Positions 35,093 through 44,687 of a stretch of 53,962 nucleotides of DNA are shown here, in pieces. The translations under genes and the position numbers were made by a program. The DNA is from Bauldia litoralis. GTDB taxonomy: Bacteria > Pseudomonadota > Alphaproteobacteria > Rhizobiales > Kaistiaceae. The notes under the pieces were generated by a model. It saw only the letters and a program-made list of their open reading frames with translations. It had not been told where the DNA came from and searched no databases. The stretch is taken from the NCBI GenBank assembly GCA_945882315.1, contig CAMCWB010000022.1:1-53962 (forward strand), in the 5' to 3' direction. How positions within the stretch are numbered: position 1 is the stretch's first letter; each line of letters begins with the position of its first letter.

Positions 35093-36963
35093 GCCCCGGC
35101 GCCGCCGGTCTGACGCGCCGCGCGGCGCTGACGCTGGCCGGCGCCGCGATCGCCTATGGAAGCCTGAAGCCTTTCGCCTGGGCGCAGGGCAAGAGCGGCC
35201 TGCACGGCCTCTCGATCTTCGGCGACCTCAAATATGCTCCGGACTTCAAGCATTTCGACTATGTGAATGCGGATGCGCCGAAGGGCGGGACGCTGAAGTA
35301 CCAGCCGCCGAGCTGGTACTTCAACCAGAACACCCAGACCTTCAACACGCTGAACGGCTTCGTCCAGAAGGGCGACGCGCCGCCCCGGATCGAATTGCTG
35401 TTCGATACGCTGATGGCGCGGGCGGCCGACGAACCGGATGCCGTCTACGGGCTGCTCGCGGAAAGCGTCGCGGTCTCCGATGACGGCAATGTCTTCACCT
35501 TCACACTCCGCCCTGAAGCGCGCTTCCATGACGGGACGACGGTTACCGCCGAGGACGTCGCCTTCTCGCAGATGGTCATCAAGGAGAAGGGCCACCCCAA
35601 CCTGTCGCAGATCGTCCACGAGCTGGTGAAGGCCGAAGCGCTCGACGAGGCGACCGTCGCGCTGACGCTGTCCGGCAAGCAGAGCCGCGACCTGATCTTC
35701 AAGCTTGTCGGGCTGCCGGTCTTCTCGAAGGCCTATTATGCGACCCGCGACTTCGAAGCCTCGACGCTGGAGCCGCCGCTCGGCTCCGGCGCCTACAAGA
35801 TCGGCGGGGTTAGTGCCGGCCGCTCGATCAACTTCGTGCGCGTCGCCGACTATTGGGGCAAGGACCTGCCGGTCAATGTCGGGCAGAGTAATTTCGACCT
35901 GATCCGCATCGACTTCTACCGCGACCGCCAGGTAGCCTTCGAGGCTCTCAAGAAAGGCGACACGACCTATCGCGAGGAGCATACGGCGCAGGTCTGGGCG
36001 ACCGAATATAACTTCCCGGCCATAAATTCCGGCAAGGTCAAGAAGACTACCAGCCCGGACGAGGCCCGGCCCGATATGCAGGCCTGGTACCCGAACGGCC
36101 GGCGCACGAAATTCGCCGATCCGCGGACGCGGCAGGCCATGCGACTCTGCTTCGATTTCGAGTGGACCAACAAGAACATCTTCTACAGTGCCTACCGAGC
36201 CGCCCAGTCCTATTTCGAGAAATCGGATTTCGCCGCCGGGGGCGAGCCGTCGCCCGAGGAACTGGCCCTCCTTGAGCCGTTTCGCGCCGAGCTGCCAGCG
36301 GCAGTTTTTGCGCCGCCGGAGCCGGTGCCGAACTCGGACGGCTCGGGACGCGACAGGAAACTCCTTCGCCGCGCTTCCGAGCTTCTCGGTGAGGTCGGGT
36401 GGAAGAATGACGGCGGCGTCCTCAAGGATACGAAGGGCGAAGCCTTCACCTGCGAGTTCCTGATAGACGACGACGTCTTTACGCGCTCGCTGTCGCCCTA
36501 TATCGCCAACCTCAAGGCGGTCGGCATCGACGCTTCGATCCGCATCGTCGACGCGACGCAGTACAATGCGCGTCAGAACGAGTTCGACTTCGACGTGATC
36601 ATGAACCGCGTCATCCTGGCGGCGACGCCGCTCGATGACATCAATCTGTTCTATGGATCGGGCGCGGCGGACGTGGCCGGCACCGACAATCTCTCCGGGA
36701 TCAAGGACAAGGTGCTCGACGCGCTGATCGCCAAGGTGCTGCTCGTGCAATCGCGTGCCGAGCTCGTCGCGCTGTTGCGGGCTATGGATCGTATTCTGCG
36801 CGCCAAGCATTACGTCATCCCGAACTGGGTCTCCGCTGAGCGCCGCATCGCCCATTGGGATATGTTCGGCCGGCCGGCGACGGCGCCAGCCTATGCCTTT
36901 ACGCCGGAAACGACCTGGTGGTACGACCGCGACAAGGCAATCGCCATCGGCATGGCCGGATAG
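35089..36963 (+). CDS. oligopeptide ABC transporter binding protein, second copy (Tat-type signal)
   Basis: This 624-residue YejA-like protein is a paralogue of the preceding one (shared FDYVNADAPKGGTL, LEPPLGSGAYKIGGVSAGRS, ADYWGKDLPVNVGQ). The N terminus reads LTRRAALTLAGAA ending AWAQ, a twin-arginine (Arg10-Arg11) type signal, whereas the first copy has a Sec signal. The only start that fits is TTG 35089, which overlaps the upstream stop (TTGA); no ATG or GTG is well placed. yejB follows after seven bases. Confidence 0.88.
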   Translation: MSPGAAGLTRRAALTLAGAAIAYGSLKPFAWAQGKSGLHGLSIFGDLKYAPDFKHFDYVNADAPKGGTLKYQPPSWYFNQNTQTFNTLNGFVQKGDAPPRIELLFDTLMARAADEPDAVYGLLAESVAVSDDGNVFTFTLRPEARFHDGTTVTAEDVAFSQMVIKEKGHPNLSQIVHELVKAEALDEATVALTLSGKQSRDLIFKLVGLPVFSKAYYATRDFEASTLEPPLGSGAYKIGGVSAGRSINFVRVADYWGKDLPVNVGQSNFDLIRIDFYRDRQVAFEALKKGDTTYREEHTAQVWATEYNFPAINSGKVKKTTSPDEARPDMQAWYPNGRRTKFADPRTRQAMRLCFDFEWTNKNIFYSAYRAAQSYFEKSDFAAGGEPSPEELALLEPFRAELPAAVFAPPEPVPNSDGSGRDRKLLRRASELLGEVGWKNDGGVLKDTKGEAFTCEFLIDDDVFTRSLSPYIANLKAVGIDASIRIVDATQYNARQNEFDFDVIMNRVILAATPLDDINLFYGSGAADVAGTDNLSGIKDKVLDALIAKVLLVQSRAELVALLRAMDRILRAKHYVIPNWVSAERRIAHWDMFGRPATAPAYAFTPETTWWYDRDKAIAIGMAG

Positions 36964-36970
36964 GACCTGA

Positions 36971-38083
36971 ATGGCAGCCTACATATTGCGCCGTCTTCTG
37001 CTGATGATCCCGACGATCCTCGGAATCATGGCGATCAGCTTCGCCGTGGTCCAGTTCGCGCCGGGCGGCCCGATCGAGCGGGTCATCGCGCAGATGCAGG
37101 GCACCGACGTTTCGGCAACGGCGCGCGTCACCGGCGGTGGCGGCGATTTCAGCGGCGTCAATGCCGGCCAGGGCGGATCGAGCACCGACCCGATCTTCTC
37201 GAAATACCGCGGCGCGCAGGGCCTCGACCCCGAATTCATCAAGCAGCTCGAAGCGCAGTTCGGCTTCGACAAGCCGCCACTCGAACGCTTCGGCCTGATG
37301 ATCTGGAACTATGCCCGCTTCGATTTCGGCGAGAGCTATTTCCGCGACATCCCGGTGCTCCAGCTCATCGGCGAGAAGCTGCCGGTGTCGATCTCGCTGG
37401 GCCTGTGGATGACGCTCCTCTCCTATGCGATCTCGATCCCGCTCGGCATCCGCAAGGCGGTGCAGGACGGCTCGCGCTTCGACACCTGGACCAGCGCCGT
37501 CATCATCGTCGGCTACGCCATTCCGGGCTTCCTCTTCGCGGTCCTGCTGATCATCCTCTTTGCCGGCGGCTCGTTCTTCGACCTCTTTCCGCTGCGCGGC
37601 CTGACCTCGGAGAACTGGTCGGTGCTGCCCTGGTACGAGAAGGCCATCGACTATGCCTGGCACTTGGCGCTGCCGCTGACGGCGATGGCGCTGTCGGCCT
37701 TCGCGACGACGACGCTGCTCACCAAGAACTCGTTCCTCGACGAGATCCGCAAGCAATATGTGATGACGGCGCGAGCCAAGGGCCTGAGCGAACGGGCGGT
37801 GCTCTACCGCCACGTCTTCCGCAACGCCATGCTGATCGTCATCGCCGGCTTTCCGGGCGCCTTCATCTCGGCCTTCTTCGCCGGCTCGCTCCTGATCGAG
37901 ACGATCTTCTCGCTCGACGGGCTCGGCCTCCTCGGCTTCGAGTCGGTGCTGAACCGCGACTATCCGGTGGTCTTCGCGACGCTCTACATCTTCTCGCTGA
38001 TGGGCCTCGTCGTCGGGCTGCTCTCGGACCTCACCTATACCTGGATCGATCCGCGCATCGATTTCGAAAGCCGCGAGGTCTGA
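36971..38083 (+). CDS. yejB: peptide ABC transporter permease, YejB type
   Basis: This 370-residue permease has six predicted helices, with the long periplasmic insert after the first helix that marks YejB (about residues 35-115), and the ABC EAA loop near [20 protein letters not shown] that docks to the ATPase. It ends [11 protein letters not shown]. The stop overlaps the yejE start (TGATG). Part of a peptide importer that in enterics takes up microcin C-like and other peptides. Confidence 0.94.
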   Translation: MAAYILRRLLLMIPTILGIMAISFAVVQFAPGGPIERVIAQMQGTDVSATARVTGGGGDFSGVNAGQGGSSTDPIFSKYRGAQGLDPEFIKQLEAQFGFDKPPLERFGLMIWNYARFDFGESYFRDIPVLQLIGEKLPVSISLGLWMTLLSYAISIPLGIRKAVQDGSRFDTWTSAVIIVGYAIPGFLFAVLLIILFAGGSFFDLFPLRGLTSENWSVLPWYEKAIDYAWHLALPLTAMALSAFATTTLLTKNSFLDEIRKQYVMTARAKGLSERAVLYRHVFRNAMLIVIAGFPGAFISAFFAGSLLIETIFSLDGLGLLGFESVLNRDYPVVFATLYIFSLMGLVVGLLSDLTYTWIDPRIDFESREV

Positions 38084-39258
38084 TGGACGCGGTGCTCGAG
38101 AAAGAGGGACTCGAAACGATCGCGCCGGCGCCCGGGCAGACAGAGCCGCCGCCGCGGAAATTCTTCTCGCTGTCGCCGCTCAACCAGCGGCGCTGGCAGA
38201 ATTTCCGCGCCAACCGGCGCGGCTACTGGTCGCTGTGGATCTTCCTCTTCCTGTTCATCCTGTCGCTTTTCGCGGAATTCCTCGTCAACGACCGGCCGGT
38301 CATCGTCTCCTACAAGGGCGAGACGCTGTTCCCGACCTTCATCGACTATCCGGAGGAGAAATTCGGCGGCTTCCTGGCGACGACCGACTATCGCGCCCCC
38401 TTCATCCAGGACGAGATCCTCGCCAATGGCTGGATGGTGTGGCCGCCGGTCCGCTACTCCTATCGCACGGTCAATAACGAGCTGCCGACGCCGGCGCCGG
38501 CCAAGCCGTGGTGGATGCTGACCGAGGAACAGCGCTGCGTCGCCTATGCGGATGGCGTCGCCGACAAGAACTGCACGCCCGGCAACTGGAACTGGCTGGG
38601 CACCGACGACCAGGGCCGCGACGTGGTGGCGCGCCTCGTCTACGGCTTCCGCATCTCCGTCGTCTTCGGGCTGGTGCTCGCCATCATCTCCTCCGTCGTC
38701 GGCGTCGCCGCCGGCGCGGTGCAGGGCTATTTCGGCGGCTGGGTCGACCTCCTCTTCCAGCGCTTCATCGAAATCTGGACGTCGATCCCGGCGCTCTATC
38801 TCCTCCTCATCATCTCGTCGGTGATCGCGCCGAGCTTCTTCGTCCTGCTCGGCATCCTGTTGCTCTTCTCCTGGGTGGCGCTGGTCGGGGTCGTGCGCGC
38901 CGAATTCCTGCGCGGCCGCAATTTCGAATATGTGAATGCGGCCCGCGCGCTGGGCGTCTCCAACCGGACGATCATGTTCCGCCACCTGCTGCCCAACGCC
39001 ATGGTGGCGACGCTGACCTTCCTGCCCTTCATCCTCAACGGTTCGATCTCGACGCTGACCTCGCTCGATTTTCTCGGCTTCGGCCTGCCGCCCGGCTCGC
39101 CCTCGCTCGGCGAATTGCTGGCGCAGGGCAAGGACAACATCCAGGCGCCCTGGCTCGGCCTGACCGGGTTTCTGGTGATCTCGATCATGCTGTCGCTCCT
39201 GATCTTCGTCGGCGAAGCGGTGCGCGACGCCTTCGATCCGCGGAAGACGTTTCGATGA
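38083..39258 (+). CDS. yejE: peptide ABC transporter permease, YejE type
   Basis: This 391-residue permease has the typical N-terminal segment with [20 protein letters not shown] before helix one, a large periplasmic region containing the conserved [15 protein letters not shown], and five more helices with the EAA loop [20 protein letters not shown]. The start at ATG 38083 overlaps the yejB stop; the stop overlaps yejF (ATGA). Pairs with YejB to form the channel. Confidence 0.95.
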   Translation: MDAVLEKEGLETIAPAPGQTEPPPRKFFSLSPLNQRRWQNFRANRRGYWSLWIFLFLFILSLFAEFLVNDRPVIVSYKGETLFPTFIDYPEEKFGGFLATTDYRAPFIQDEILANGWMVWPPVRYSYRTVNNELPTPAPAKPWWMLTEEQRCVAYADGVADKNCTPGNWNWLGTDDQGRDVVARLVYGFRISVVFGLVLAIISSVVGVAAGAVQGYFGGWVDLLFQRFIEIWTSIPALYLLLIISSVIAPSFFVLLGILLLFSWVALVGVVRAEFLRGRNFEYVNAARALGVSNRTIMFRHLLPNAMVATLTFLPFILNGSISTLTSLDFLGFGLPPGSPSLGELLAQGKDNIQAPWLGLTGFLVISIMLSLLIFVGEAVRDAFDPRKTFR

Positions 39259-40883
39259 GCGACGACATCCTCCTCTCGGTCCACAATCTCGGCATCGCCT
39301 TCCGGCAGGGCGGCAAAACAACCGTCGCCGTCGAGGGCGCCAGCTTCGACATCGCCCGCGGCGAGACCGTGGCGCTGGTCGGCGAATCCGGTTCGGGCAA
39401 GTCGGTGACGGCGCTGTCGGTGATGCGGCTCCTGCCCTCCGCCGCCGAGCATCCGTCCGGCGAGATTCTCTTCAAGGGGCAGGATCTCCTCAAGGCGGAC
39501 GAGCCGGCGCTCCGCAAGGTGCGCGGCAACGACATCTCGATCATCTTCCAGGAGCCGATGACCTCGCTCAATCCGCTCCACACGATCGAGCGGCAGGTCG
39601 GCGAGATCCTGAAGCTCCATCGCGGCATGAGCGACACCGCGGCGCGGGCCCGCGTGCTCGAGCTTCTCGACCAGGTCGGCATCCGCGACGCCGAAAGCCG
39701 GCTCGGCGCCTACCCGCACCAGCTTTCCGGCGGCCAGCGCCAGCGCGTCATGATCGCCATGGCGCTCGCCAACGAGCCCGATCTCCTGATCGCCGACGAG
39801 CCGACGACGGCGCTCGACGTCACCGTGCAGGCGCAGATCCTGAAGCTCCTGCGCGATCTCCAGCGCCAGACCGGCCTCGCCATCCTGTTCATCACCCACG
39901 ACCTCGGCATCGTCCGCAAGATGGCGAAGCGGGTCTGCGTCATGACCAAGGGCCAGATCGTCGAACAGGCGGCGACCGAAGAACTCTTCGCGCGGCCGCA
40001 GCATCCCTACACCAAGCATCTCCTTGCCGCCGAGCCGAAGGGCAAGCCGCCGGCCTCCGACACGGCAGCGCCGGTGGTGATGGAGGCGAAGGACCTCAAA
40101 GTCTGGTTCCCGATCCGGCGCGGCTTCTTCCGACGGACGGTCGGCCACATCAAGGCGGTCGACGGCATCGACGTCGAAATCCGCGAGGGGCAGACGCTCG
40201 GCGTCGTCGGCGAATCCGGCTCGGGCAAGACGACGCTCGGCCTGGCGCTGATGCGGCTGATCTCGTCGGAAGGCAGGATCGTCTTCCTCGGCAAATCGAT
40301 CGAGAAGAACCGCTTCAAGGAGATGCGGCCGCTTCGCGCCGAGATGCAGATCGTCTTCCAGGACCCGTATGGCTCGCTTAGCCCGCGCATGTCGGTCGGC
40401 GAGATCGTCGGCGAGGGCCTCAGGGTCCATGCAAGCGGCGTCTCGGAGAACGAGCGCGACCGGCGCGTGGCGCAGGCGCTGGAAGAGGTCGGCCTCGATC
40501 CGGCGACACGGCAACGCTATCCGCATGAATTCTCCGGCGGCCAGCGCCAGCGCATCGCGGTGGCACGCGCCATGGTGCTGGAGCCGCGCTTCGTGATGCT
40601 CGACGAGCCGACCTCGGCGCTCGACATGAGCGTCCAGGCGCAGGTGGTCGACCTGCTTCGCGAGTTGCAGCGGCGGCGCAACCTCGCCTATCTCTTCATC
40701 AGCCACGATCTCAGGGTCGTGCGGGCGCTCGCCAACGACATCGTCGTCATGCGGAACGGCAAAATCGTCGAGAAGGGGCCGGCCGCGACCGTCTTCGACA
40801 GCCCGTCCAGCGACTACACCCAGGCCCTGATGGCGGCGGCTTTCGATATCGCCACGGCGCCCGAAGGCACGGTGGCGCAATAA
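39255..40883 (+). CDS. yejF: peptide ABC transporter ATP-binding protein, fused double ATPase
   Basis: This 542-residue protein has two nucleotide-binding domains in one chain. Domain 1: Walker A GESGSGKS, signature [12 protein letters not shown], Walker [13 protein letters not shown]. Domain 2: Walker A GESGSGKT, signature [12 protein letters not shown], Walker [13 protein letters not shown]. Both look active. It powers the YejBE permease. The start ATG overlaps the yejE stop. The next gene begins five bases after its stop. Confidence 0.96.
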   Translation: MSDDILLSVHNLGIAFRQGGKTTVAVEGASFDIARGETVALVGESGSGKSVTALSVMRLLPSAAEHPSGEILFKGQDLLKADEPALRKVRGNDISIIFQEPMTSLNPLHTIERQVGEILKLHRGMSDTAARARVLELLDQVGIRDAESRLGAYPHQLSGGQRQRVMIAMALANEPDLLIADEPTTALDVTVQAQILKLLRDLQRQTGLAILFITHDLGIVRKMAKRVCVMTKGQIVEQAATEELFARPQHPYTKHLLAAEPKGKPPASDTAAPVVMEAKDLKVWFPIRRGFFRRTVGHIKAVDGIDVEIREGQTLGVVGESGSGKTTLGLALMRLISSEGRIVFLGKSIEKNRFKEMRPLRAEMQIVFQDPYGSLSPRMSVGEIVGEGLRVHASGVSENERDRRVAQALEEVGLDPATRQRYPHEFSGGQRQRIAVARAMVLEPRFVMLDEPTSALDMSVQAQVVDLLRELQRRRNLAYLFISHDLRVVRALANDIVVMRNGKIVEKGPAATVFDSPSSDYTQALMAAAFDIATAPEGTVAQ

Positions 40884-40888
40884 CGCCC

Positions 40889-41848
40889 ATGATCCGCAGC
40901 AACGAAGCGACCGCGATCCTGCTGGCGCCCCATCCCTGGGATCCGGCGCCCTGGGCGGCCGCTATCCGTGCCGCCGACCCGCAGCGGCGGCTGTTGATCG
41001 GCGCGGCGCCTGATCCGGCCGCGATCGGCTATGCGCTGGTCTGGAAGCCGCCGGCCGGGACGCTGGCGCAATTGCCGCGCCTGCGTGCCATCTTCTCGCT
41101 CGGCGCCGGGGCCGACCATCTGCTTACCGATCCGGCGCTACCCGACGTGCCGCTCGTCCGCGTCGTCAATCCCGACCTGACGCAACGCATGACCGAATGG
41201 GTCGTGCTGCAGGTGCTGGCGCATCACCGGCAGCAGCAGCGCTATCACCGGCAGCAGGCGGCGCGCCTCTGGAAGGAGCTGCCGCAGCCGGCCGCCTCGG
41301 AAGTGCGCGTCGGCATCATGGGCATGGGCGCGCTCGGCCGCGACTCCGCCGAGGTCCTCCAGCGGCTCGGCTTCGATGTCGCCGGCTGGAGCCGGCGGCC
41401 CGTCGCCATGGCGGGTGTGACGAGCTTCCACAGCGCCGACCAACTGGACGCATTTCTGGCGCGCACCGACATCCTGGTCTCGCTCCTGCCGCTGACGCCG
41501 GAGACGCGGGGCATTCTGTCCATGGCGCTTTTCAACAAGCTCGCGAAGGACGGCAAGCTCGGCGGGCCGGTACTGATCAATGCCGGGCGTGGCGCGCTCC
41601 AGGTCGAGGCGGATATCGTCGCGGCGATCGAGACCGGCGTCCTGATCGGCGCCAGCCTCGACGTTTTCGCGCCGGAACCGCTCGACCCGTCAAGCCCGCT
41701 CTGGACGATGCCGAATGTGGCGATCACGCCGCATGCCGCCGCGGCGAGCACGGCGGAGGCGCTGATCCCGCCGCTGCTGCGGCAGATCGCCGATTTCGAG
41801 GCGGGCAAGCCGCTCGCCAACCTGATCGATCGTTCGGCACGCTATTAG
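40889..41848 (+). CDS. GhrA-like glyoxylate/hydroxypyruvate reductase
   Basis: This 319-residue D-2-hydroxyacid dehydrogenase has Rossmann motif GIMGMGALG, WSRRP for NADP(H)-type recognition, and catalytic residues in NAGRG (Arg), FAPEPL (Glu) and ITPHAAA (His). It reduces glyoxylate or hydroxypyruvate. It starts five bases after yejF and is probably transcribed with the peptide importer, though no metabolic link is obvious. GhrA assignment is by overall pattern. Confidence 0.88.
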   Translation: MIRSNEATAILLAPHPWDPAPWAAAIRAADPQRRLLIGAAPDPAAIGYALVWKPPAGTLAQLPRLRAIFSLGAGADHLLTDPALPDVPLVRVVNPDLTQRMTEWVVLQVLAHHRQQQRYHRQQAARLWKELPQPAASEVRVGIMGMGALGRDSAEVLQRLGFDVAGWSRRPVAMAGVTSFHSADQLDAFLARTDILVSLLPLTPETRGILSMALFNKLAKDGKLGGPVLINAGRGALQVEADIVAAIETGVLIGASLDVFAPEPLDPSSPLWTMPNVAITPHAAAASTAEALIPPLLRQIADFEAGKPLANLIDRSARY

Positions 41849-41873
41849 CGACGCGCCATGCCGGTTTTCGCGG

Positions 41874-42740
41874 TCAAGGGAGACGGCGGACGGAGGTCGG
41901 CGCGCCGTGCTTGCGCGCGATCCGGCCGATCGCCTCGTTCAGCGGCTCGATGACGACCGCCATGTGGTGGCCGCTGGCATGGATGAGGCGCTTGCGGTCG
42001 AGCAGAATGCCGACATGGCCGCGCCAGAAGATGAAGTCGCCACGCGCCAGCGCTGCCTGAAAGCTGCCCTCGACGGCGGCGCCGAGCAGCTTCTCCTGGA
42101 GGTCGGTGTCGCGTGGTGCGGTCTTGCCGGCCGCCATCAGCGACACTTGCACGAGGGCCGAACAATCGAGGCCGAGGCTCGTGCGCCCGCCCCAGAGATA
42201 AGGCGTCTCGACGAAACGTTCGGCGACGGCCACGAAATCAGCCTCGGGCGGCGCCCCCACCGGCTTCACATGGGCGGCGACGACCGCGCCGCCGCCGGCG
42301 ATGTGGCGATAGAGCGTGCCGCGCGTCTCGGTCTCGCCGGCCAGCGCCAGCCCGGCGCCGAGCGACACGGCGCCAAGCGCCGGCAGCTTCAGGTCGGGGC
42401 CGGGATAGATGAAGGTGCGCACGGCCGAGACGCTGTGCGTCGGCTCCGGCACGAGCGAGCCCAGCGCCTCGCTGCGCACATAGCCGACATAGGAATCGCT
42501 TTCGAGCTGGCCCCAGGACCAGCCCTCGGCGGTTTCCTCGAAGACGCGGAAGATCTCGCCATGCAGCACCTCGCTGTCGAGCGACGCCTCGGCGCGCGGC
42601 GTGCGTTTCAACGGCGCCGAGAAAGCCGTCACCCGGCGCGTGACGCCTTCGACGAAGCGCGCCGCCGCGACCTTGCCCCGGAGGCGCGCATCGGCGCGGT
42701 CGGGACGGAAGGCGTTCATGCGCGGATCGAGGTCGGTCAC
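41874..42740 (-). CDS. NlpC/P60 peptidase with SH3-like domains
   Basis: This 288-residue protein has SH3-like wall-binding segments (about 50-160, with WSWGQLESDSYVGYV) and a C-terminal NlpC/P60 cysteine peptidase: Cys193 in GLDCSALVQ, His242 in GHVGIL, and His254 nearby. The family cleaves D-Glu-diaminopimelate or related peptide bonds in murein. There is no signal peptide, which suggests cytoplasmic recycling of murein peptides. It overlaps the MarR gene by four bases and is in one operon with leucyl aminopeptidase. Confidence 0.92.
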   Translation of the reverse strand: MTDLDPRMNAFRPDRADARLRGKVAAARFVEGVTRRVTAFSAPLKRTPRAEASLDSEVLHGEIFRVFEETAEGWSWGQLESDSYVGYVRSEALGSLVPEPTHSVSAVRTFIYPGPDLKLPALGAVSLGAGLALAGETETRGTLYRHIAGGGAVVAAHVKPVGAPPEADFVAVAERFVETPYLWGGRTSLGLDCSALVQVSLMAAGKTAPRDTDLQEKLLGAAVEGSFQAALARGDFIFWRGHVGILLDRKRLIHASGHHMAVVIEPLNEAIGRIARKHGAPTSVRRLP

Positions 42741-43150
42741 GGCTGCAGCTCGCGATGCCGCGCCACGACGATATCGCCCAGCCTTTCGACGGCGAGCGCG
42801 CCTTCCAGCGTGCGGTGCACGAGGACGTTGCGGCGATCGGTGTCGTCGCGCTTGCGGCTGAGAAGGCCGAGCCTGCCCATCGTGTCGAGTGCCCTTGTGA
42901 TCACCGGCTTGGTCACGCCGAGCTTCCGCGCCAGGCCGCGCACCGTATGCGGCGGCGGCTCAAGATAGACGGTCAGCAATACCGCCATTTGACGGTTTGT
43001 CAGGTCCCGTTCGCTGTCGCGGACGAGATCGAAGGTGACGTCATGCCAGAGATGCAGGGCCTGACTCGGCCGCAACCCGCCGGGCATTTCGATTCCTCGA
43101 AGGAGATCGTTTCGGAGCCGAACTATTGCGCCCGGCGGCGCCAACTTCAA
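42737..43150 (-). CDS. MarR-family transcriptional regulator
   Basis: This 137-residue winged-helix protein has recognition elements VRGLARKLGVTKPVITRAL and the wing around LLSRKRDDTDRRNVLVHRT, with an N-terminal helix and a C-terminal helix for dimerisation. It is sandwiched between the aminopeptidase and NlpC/P60 genes, overlapping both by four bases, so it likely controls its own operon. The ligand is unknown; a murein peptide would fit the context but is inference. Confidence 0.9.
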   Translation of the reverse strand: MKLAPPGAIVRLRNDLLRGIEMPGGLRPSQALHLWHDVTFDLVRDSERDLTNRQMAVLLTVYLEPPPHTVRGLARKLGVTKPVITRALDTMGRLGLLSRKRDDTDRRNVLVHRTLEGALAVERLGDIVVARHRELQP

Positions 43151-44541
43151 GACATTCCGTAGCGTTCGGCGATCGCGGTAAAGAGAGCGCGAATGGTCTG
43201 CGCCTCCCCGCCTTCAGGACGGCCGGGCTTGGTCGTGGGGTTCCAGCCATAGATGTCGCCATGCAGCCAGCGGATCTCGTCGGGCACGAAGCGCGACAGG
43301 AAGAGCGCGGCGGTGATCGAGCCGGCGAATGGCGTCGCGCCGGCATTGTTGATATCGGCGATCCTGGAATCGAGCATCGACAGATAGGGCGTCCATAGAG
43401 GCAGCCGCCACAGCGGGTCTGACACCGCCTCGCTTGCTTTCATGACGTCGAGCGCAAAAGCGTCGTCGCGCGTGTAGAAGGGCACGATTTCGGGGCCGAG
43501 CGCGGTCCGCGCCGCCCCGGTGAGGGTCGCGAGATCGACGATGAGGTCGGGGTTCTCCTCGACGGCAAGCGTCAGCGCATCGGCGAGGACGAGACGCCCC
43601 TCGGCGTCGGTGTTGCCGATCTCGACCGTCAGCCCCTTGCGGCTCTGGAGGACGTCGCCGGGTCGGAAGGCCGGGCCGGAGATGGCATTCTCGACGGCGG
43701 GGATGAGGACGCGGAGCCGGATACGGACCCCCGAGGCCATGATCATATGAGCAAGGCCCAGCATATTGGCGGCGCCGGCCATGTCCTTCTTCATGAGGAG
43801 CATGCCGCTCGGCGACTTGATGTCGAGGCCCCCGGTATCGAAGCAGACGCCCTTGCCGACCAGCGTGACCTTCGGGTGGGCCGGATCGCCCCAGGTGAAA
43901 TCGACGAGGCGCGGCGCCCGGCTTGGCGCGGCAGCGACGCCGACCGCATGGATCATCGGGAAATTCGCCGAGAGGAGCGCGCCGCCGACGATTTCCGAAT
44001 AATCGGCGCCGTGCCGGGTCGCCAGGTCGCGAGCAGCAGCGGCGAGTTCGGCCGGCCCCATGTCGTTCGGGCCGGTGTTGATGAGGTCGCGGACGAGATA
44101 GACGGCGTCGGCGATCGTGGTGACGGTCGCCGCCGCGTTGCCGGGCGGCGCGACCAGATGCGGGCCGGCGCCGGTCTTCCGGTAGCGGCTGAAGCGATAG
44201 GCGCCAAGGGCAAAGGCAAGCGCAGCCGCGCCGGGATCGTCGAAGCCGCTCTCGAGCCGGTAGGTGCCGTCCGGCAACTGGCCGGGGAGTCGCCCCGGCA
44301 GCAGCCGGGTGCGCGGATCGGCGGCAGGAGCGCCAAGCCCGAACAGAACGGAACCGACCGAACCATCCGCGGACGGCAGCACCAGGACCGCGCCGGAGGC
44401 GGCGGTGAAGCCGTTGGCGGCGACCCAGGCTGCGGTCGCGGGATCGAGCGTCGACAGGAGCTGCGGCAGGTCAGCGGCGGCCACGGCTCTGATCGGGATC
44501 GAGGCGACGTCCGGCGCGGACGGCAGAAGGCAATCGGGCAT
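43147..44541 (-). CDS. leucyl aminopeptidase family protein (M17)
   Basis: This 464-residue two-metal enzyme has metal and catalytic residues in place: Lys230 and Asp235 (VGKGVCFDTGG), Asp253, and NTDAEGRLVLADAL with Asp312, Glu314 and Arg316. It cleaves N-terminal residues from peptides in the cytoplasm. It is the first gene of the LAP-MarR-NlpC/P60 operon, which suggests joint digestion of cell-wall or imported peptides; the yej peptide importer lies just beyond, on the other strand. Confidence 0.93.
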   Translation of the reverse strand: MPDCLLPSAPDVASIPIRAVAAADLPQLLSTLDPATAAWVAANGFTAASGAVLVLPSADGSVGSVLFGLGAPAADPRTRLLPGRLPGQLPDGTYRLESGFDDPGAAALAFALGAYRFSRYRKTGAGPHLVAPPGNAAATVTTIADAVYLVRDLINTGPNDMGPAELAAAARDLATRHGADYSEIVGGALLSANFPMIHAVGVAAAPSRAPRLVDFTWGDPAHPKVTLVGKGVCFDTGGLDIKSPSGMLLMKKDMAGAANMLGLAHMIMASGVRIRLRVLIPAVENAISGPAFRPGDVLQSRKGLTVEIGNTDAEGRLVLADALTLAVEENPDLIVDLATLTGAARTALGPEIVPFYTRDDAFALDVMKASEAVSDPLWRLPLWTPYLSMLDSRIADINNAGATPFAGSITAALFLSRFVPDEIRWLHGDIYGWNPTTKPGRPEGGEAQTIRALFTAIAERYGMS

Positions 44542-44619
44542 GGGCGCTCCTATTCGATAGGGCGATCATGACGAGGGGGCCGTTTCGGGACAATCCCCGT
44601 CCGCTGCGGGCCGGCCGGT

Positions 44620-44641
44620 TTAACCAAGCATTAGGGTTAAC
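44620..44641. promoter_or_regulatory. candidate CtrA-like site between the aminopeptidase and tadD genes
   Basis: TTAACCAAGCATTAGG followed by GTTAAC: the first part fits TTAA-N7-TTAA except the last base (TTAA at 44620-44623, N7, TTAG at 44631-44634), and a second TTAAC follows. CtrA binds TTAA-N7-TTAAC and controls pilus genes in several alphaproteobacteria. One mismatch and the short motif leave it uncertain. The divergent 146-base gap must hold both promoters. Confidence 0.3.
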
Positions 44642-44687
44642 GGAATATTGCTCGTGAGGTCCGTAAGCGATCTGCCGGAGCGTATCG

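Noticed and set aside
33197-36855. Minus-strand frames of over 600 codons opposite both binding-protein genes
   Set aside because: Shadow frames of GC-rich coding sequence, no family motifs.
38796-40880. 694-codon minus-strand frame opposite yejF
   Set aside because: Opposite a double ABC ATPase with perfect Walker motifs; composition typical of a shadow.
40889-41848. 2-hydroxyacid dehydrogenase as D-Ala-D-lactate or resistance-type VanH enzyme
   Set aside because: No ligase or other van genes nearby; the pattern fits GhrA-type reductases.
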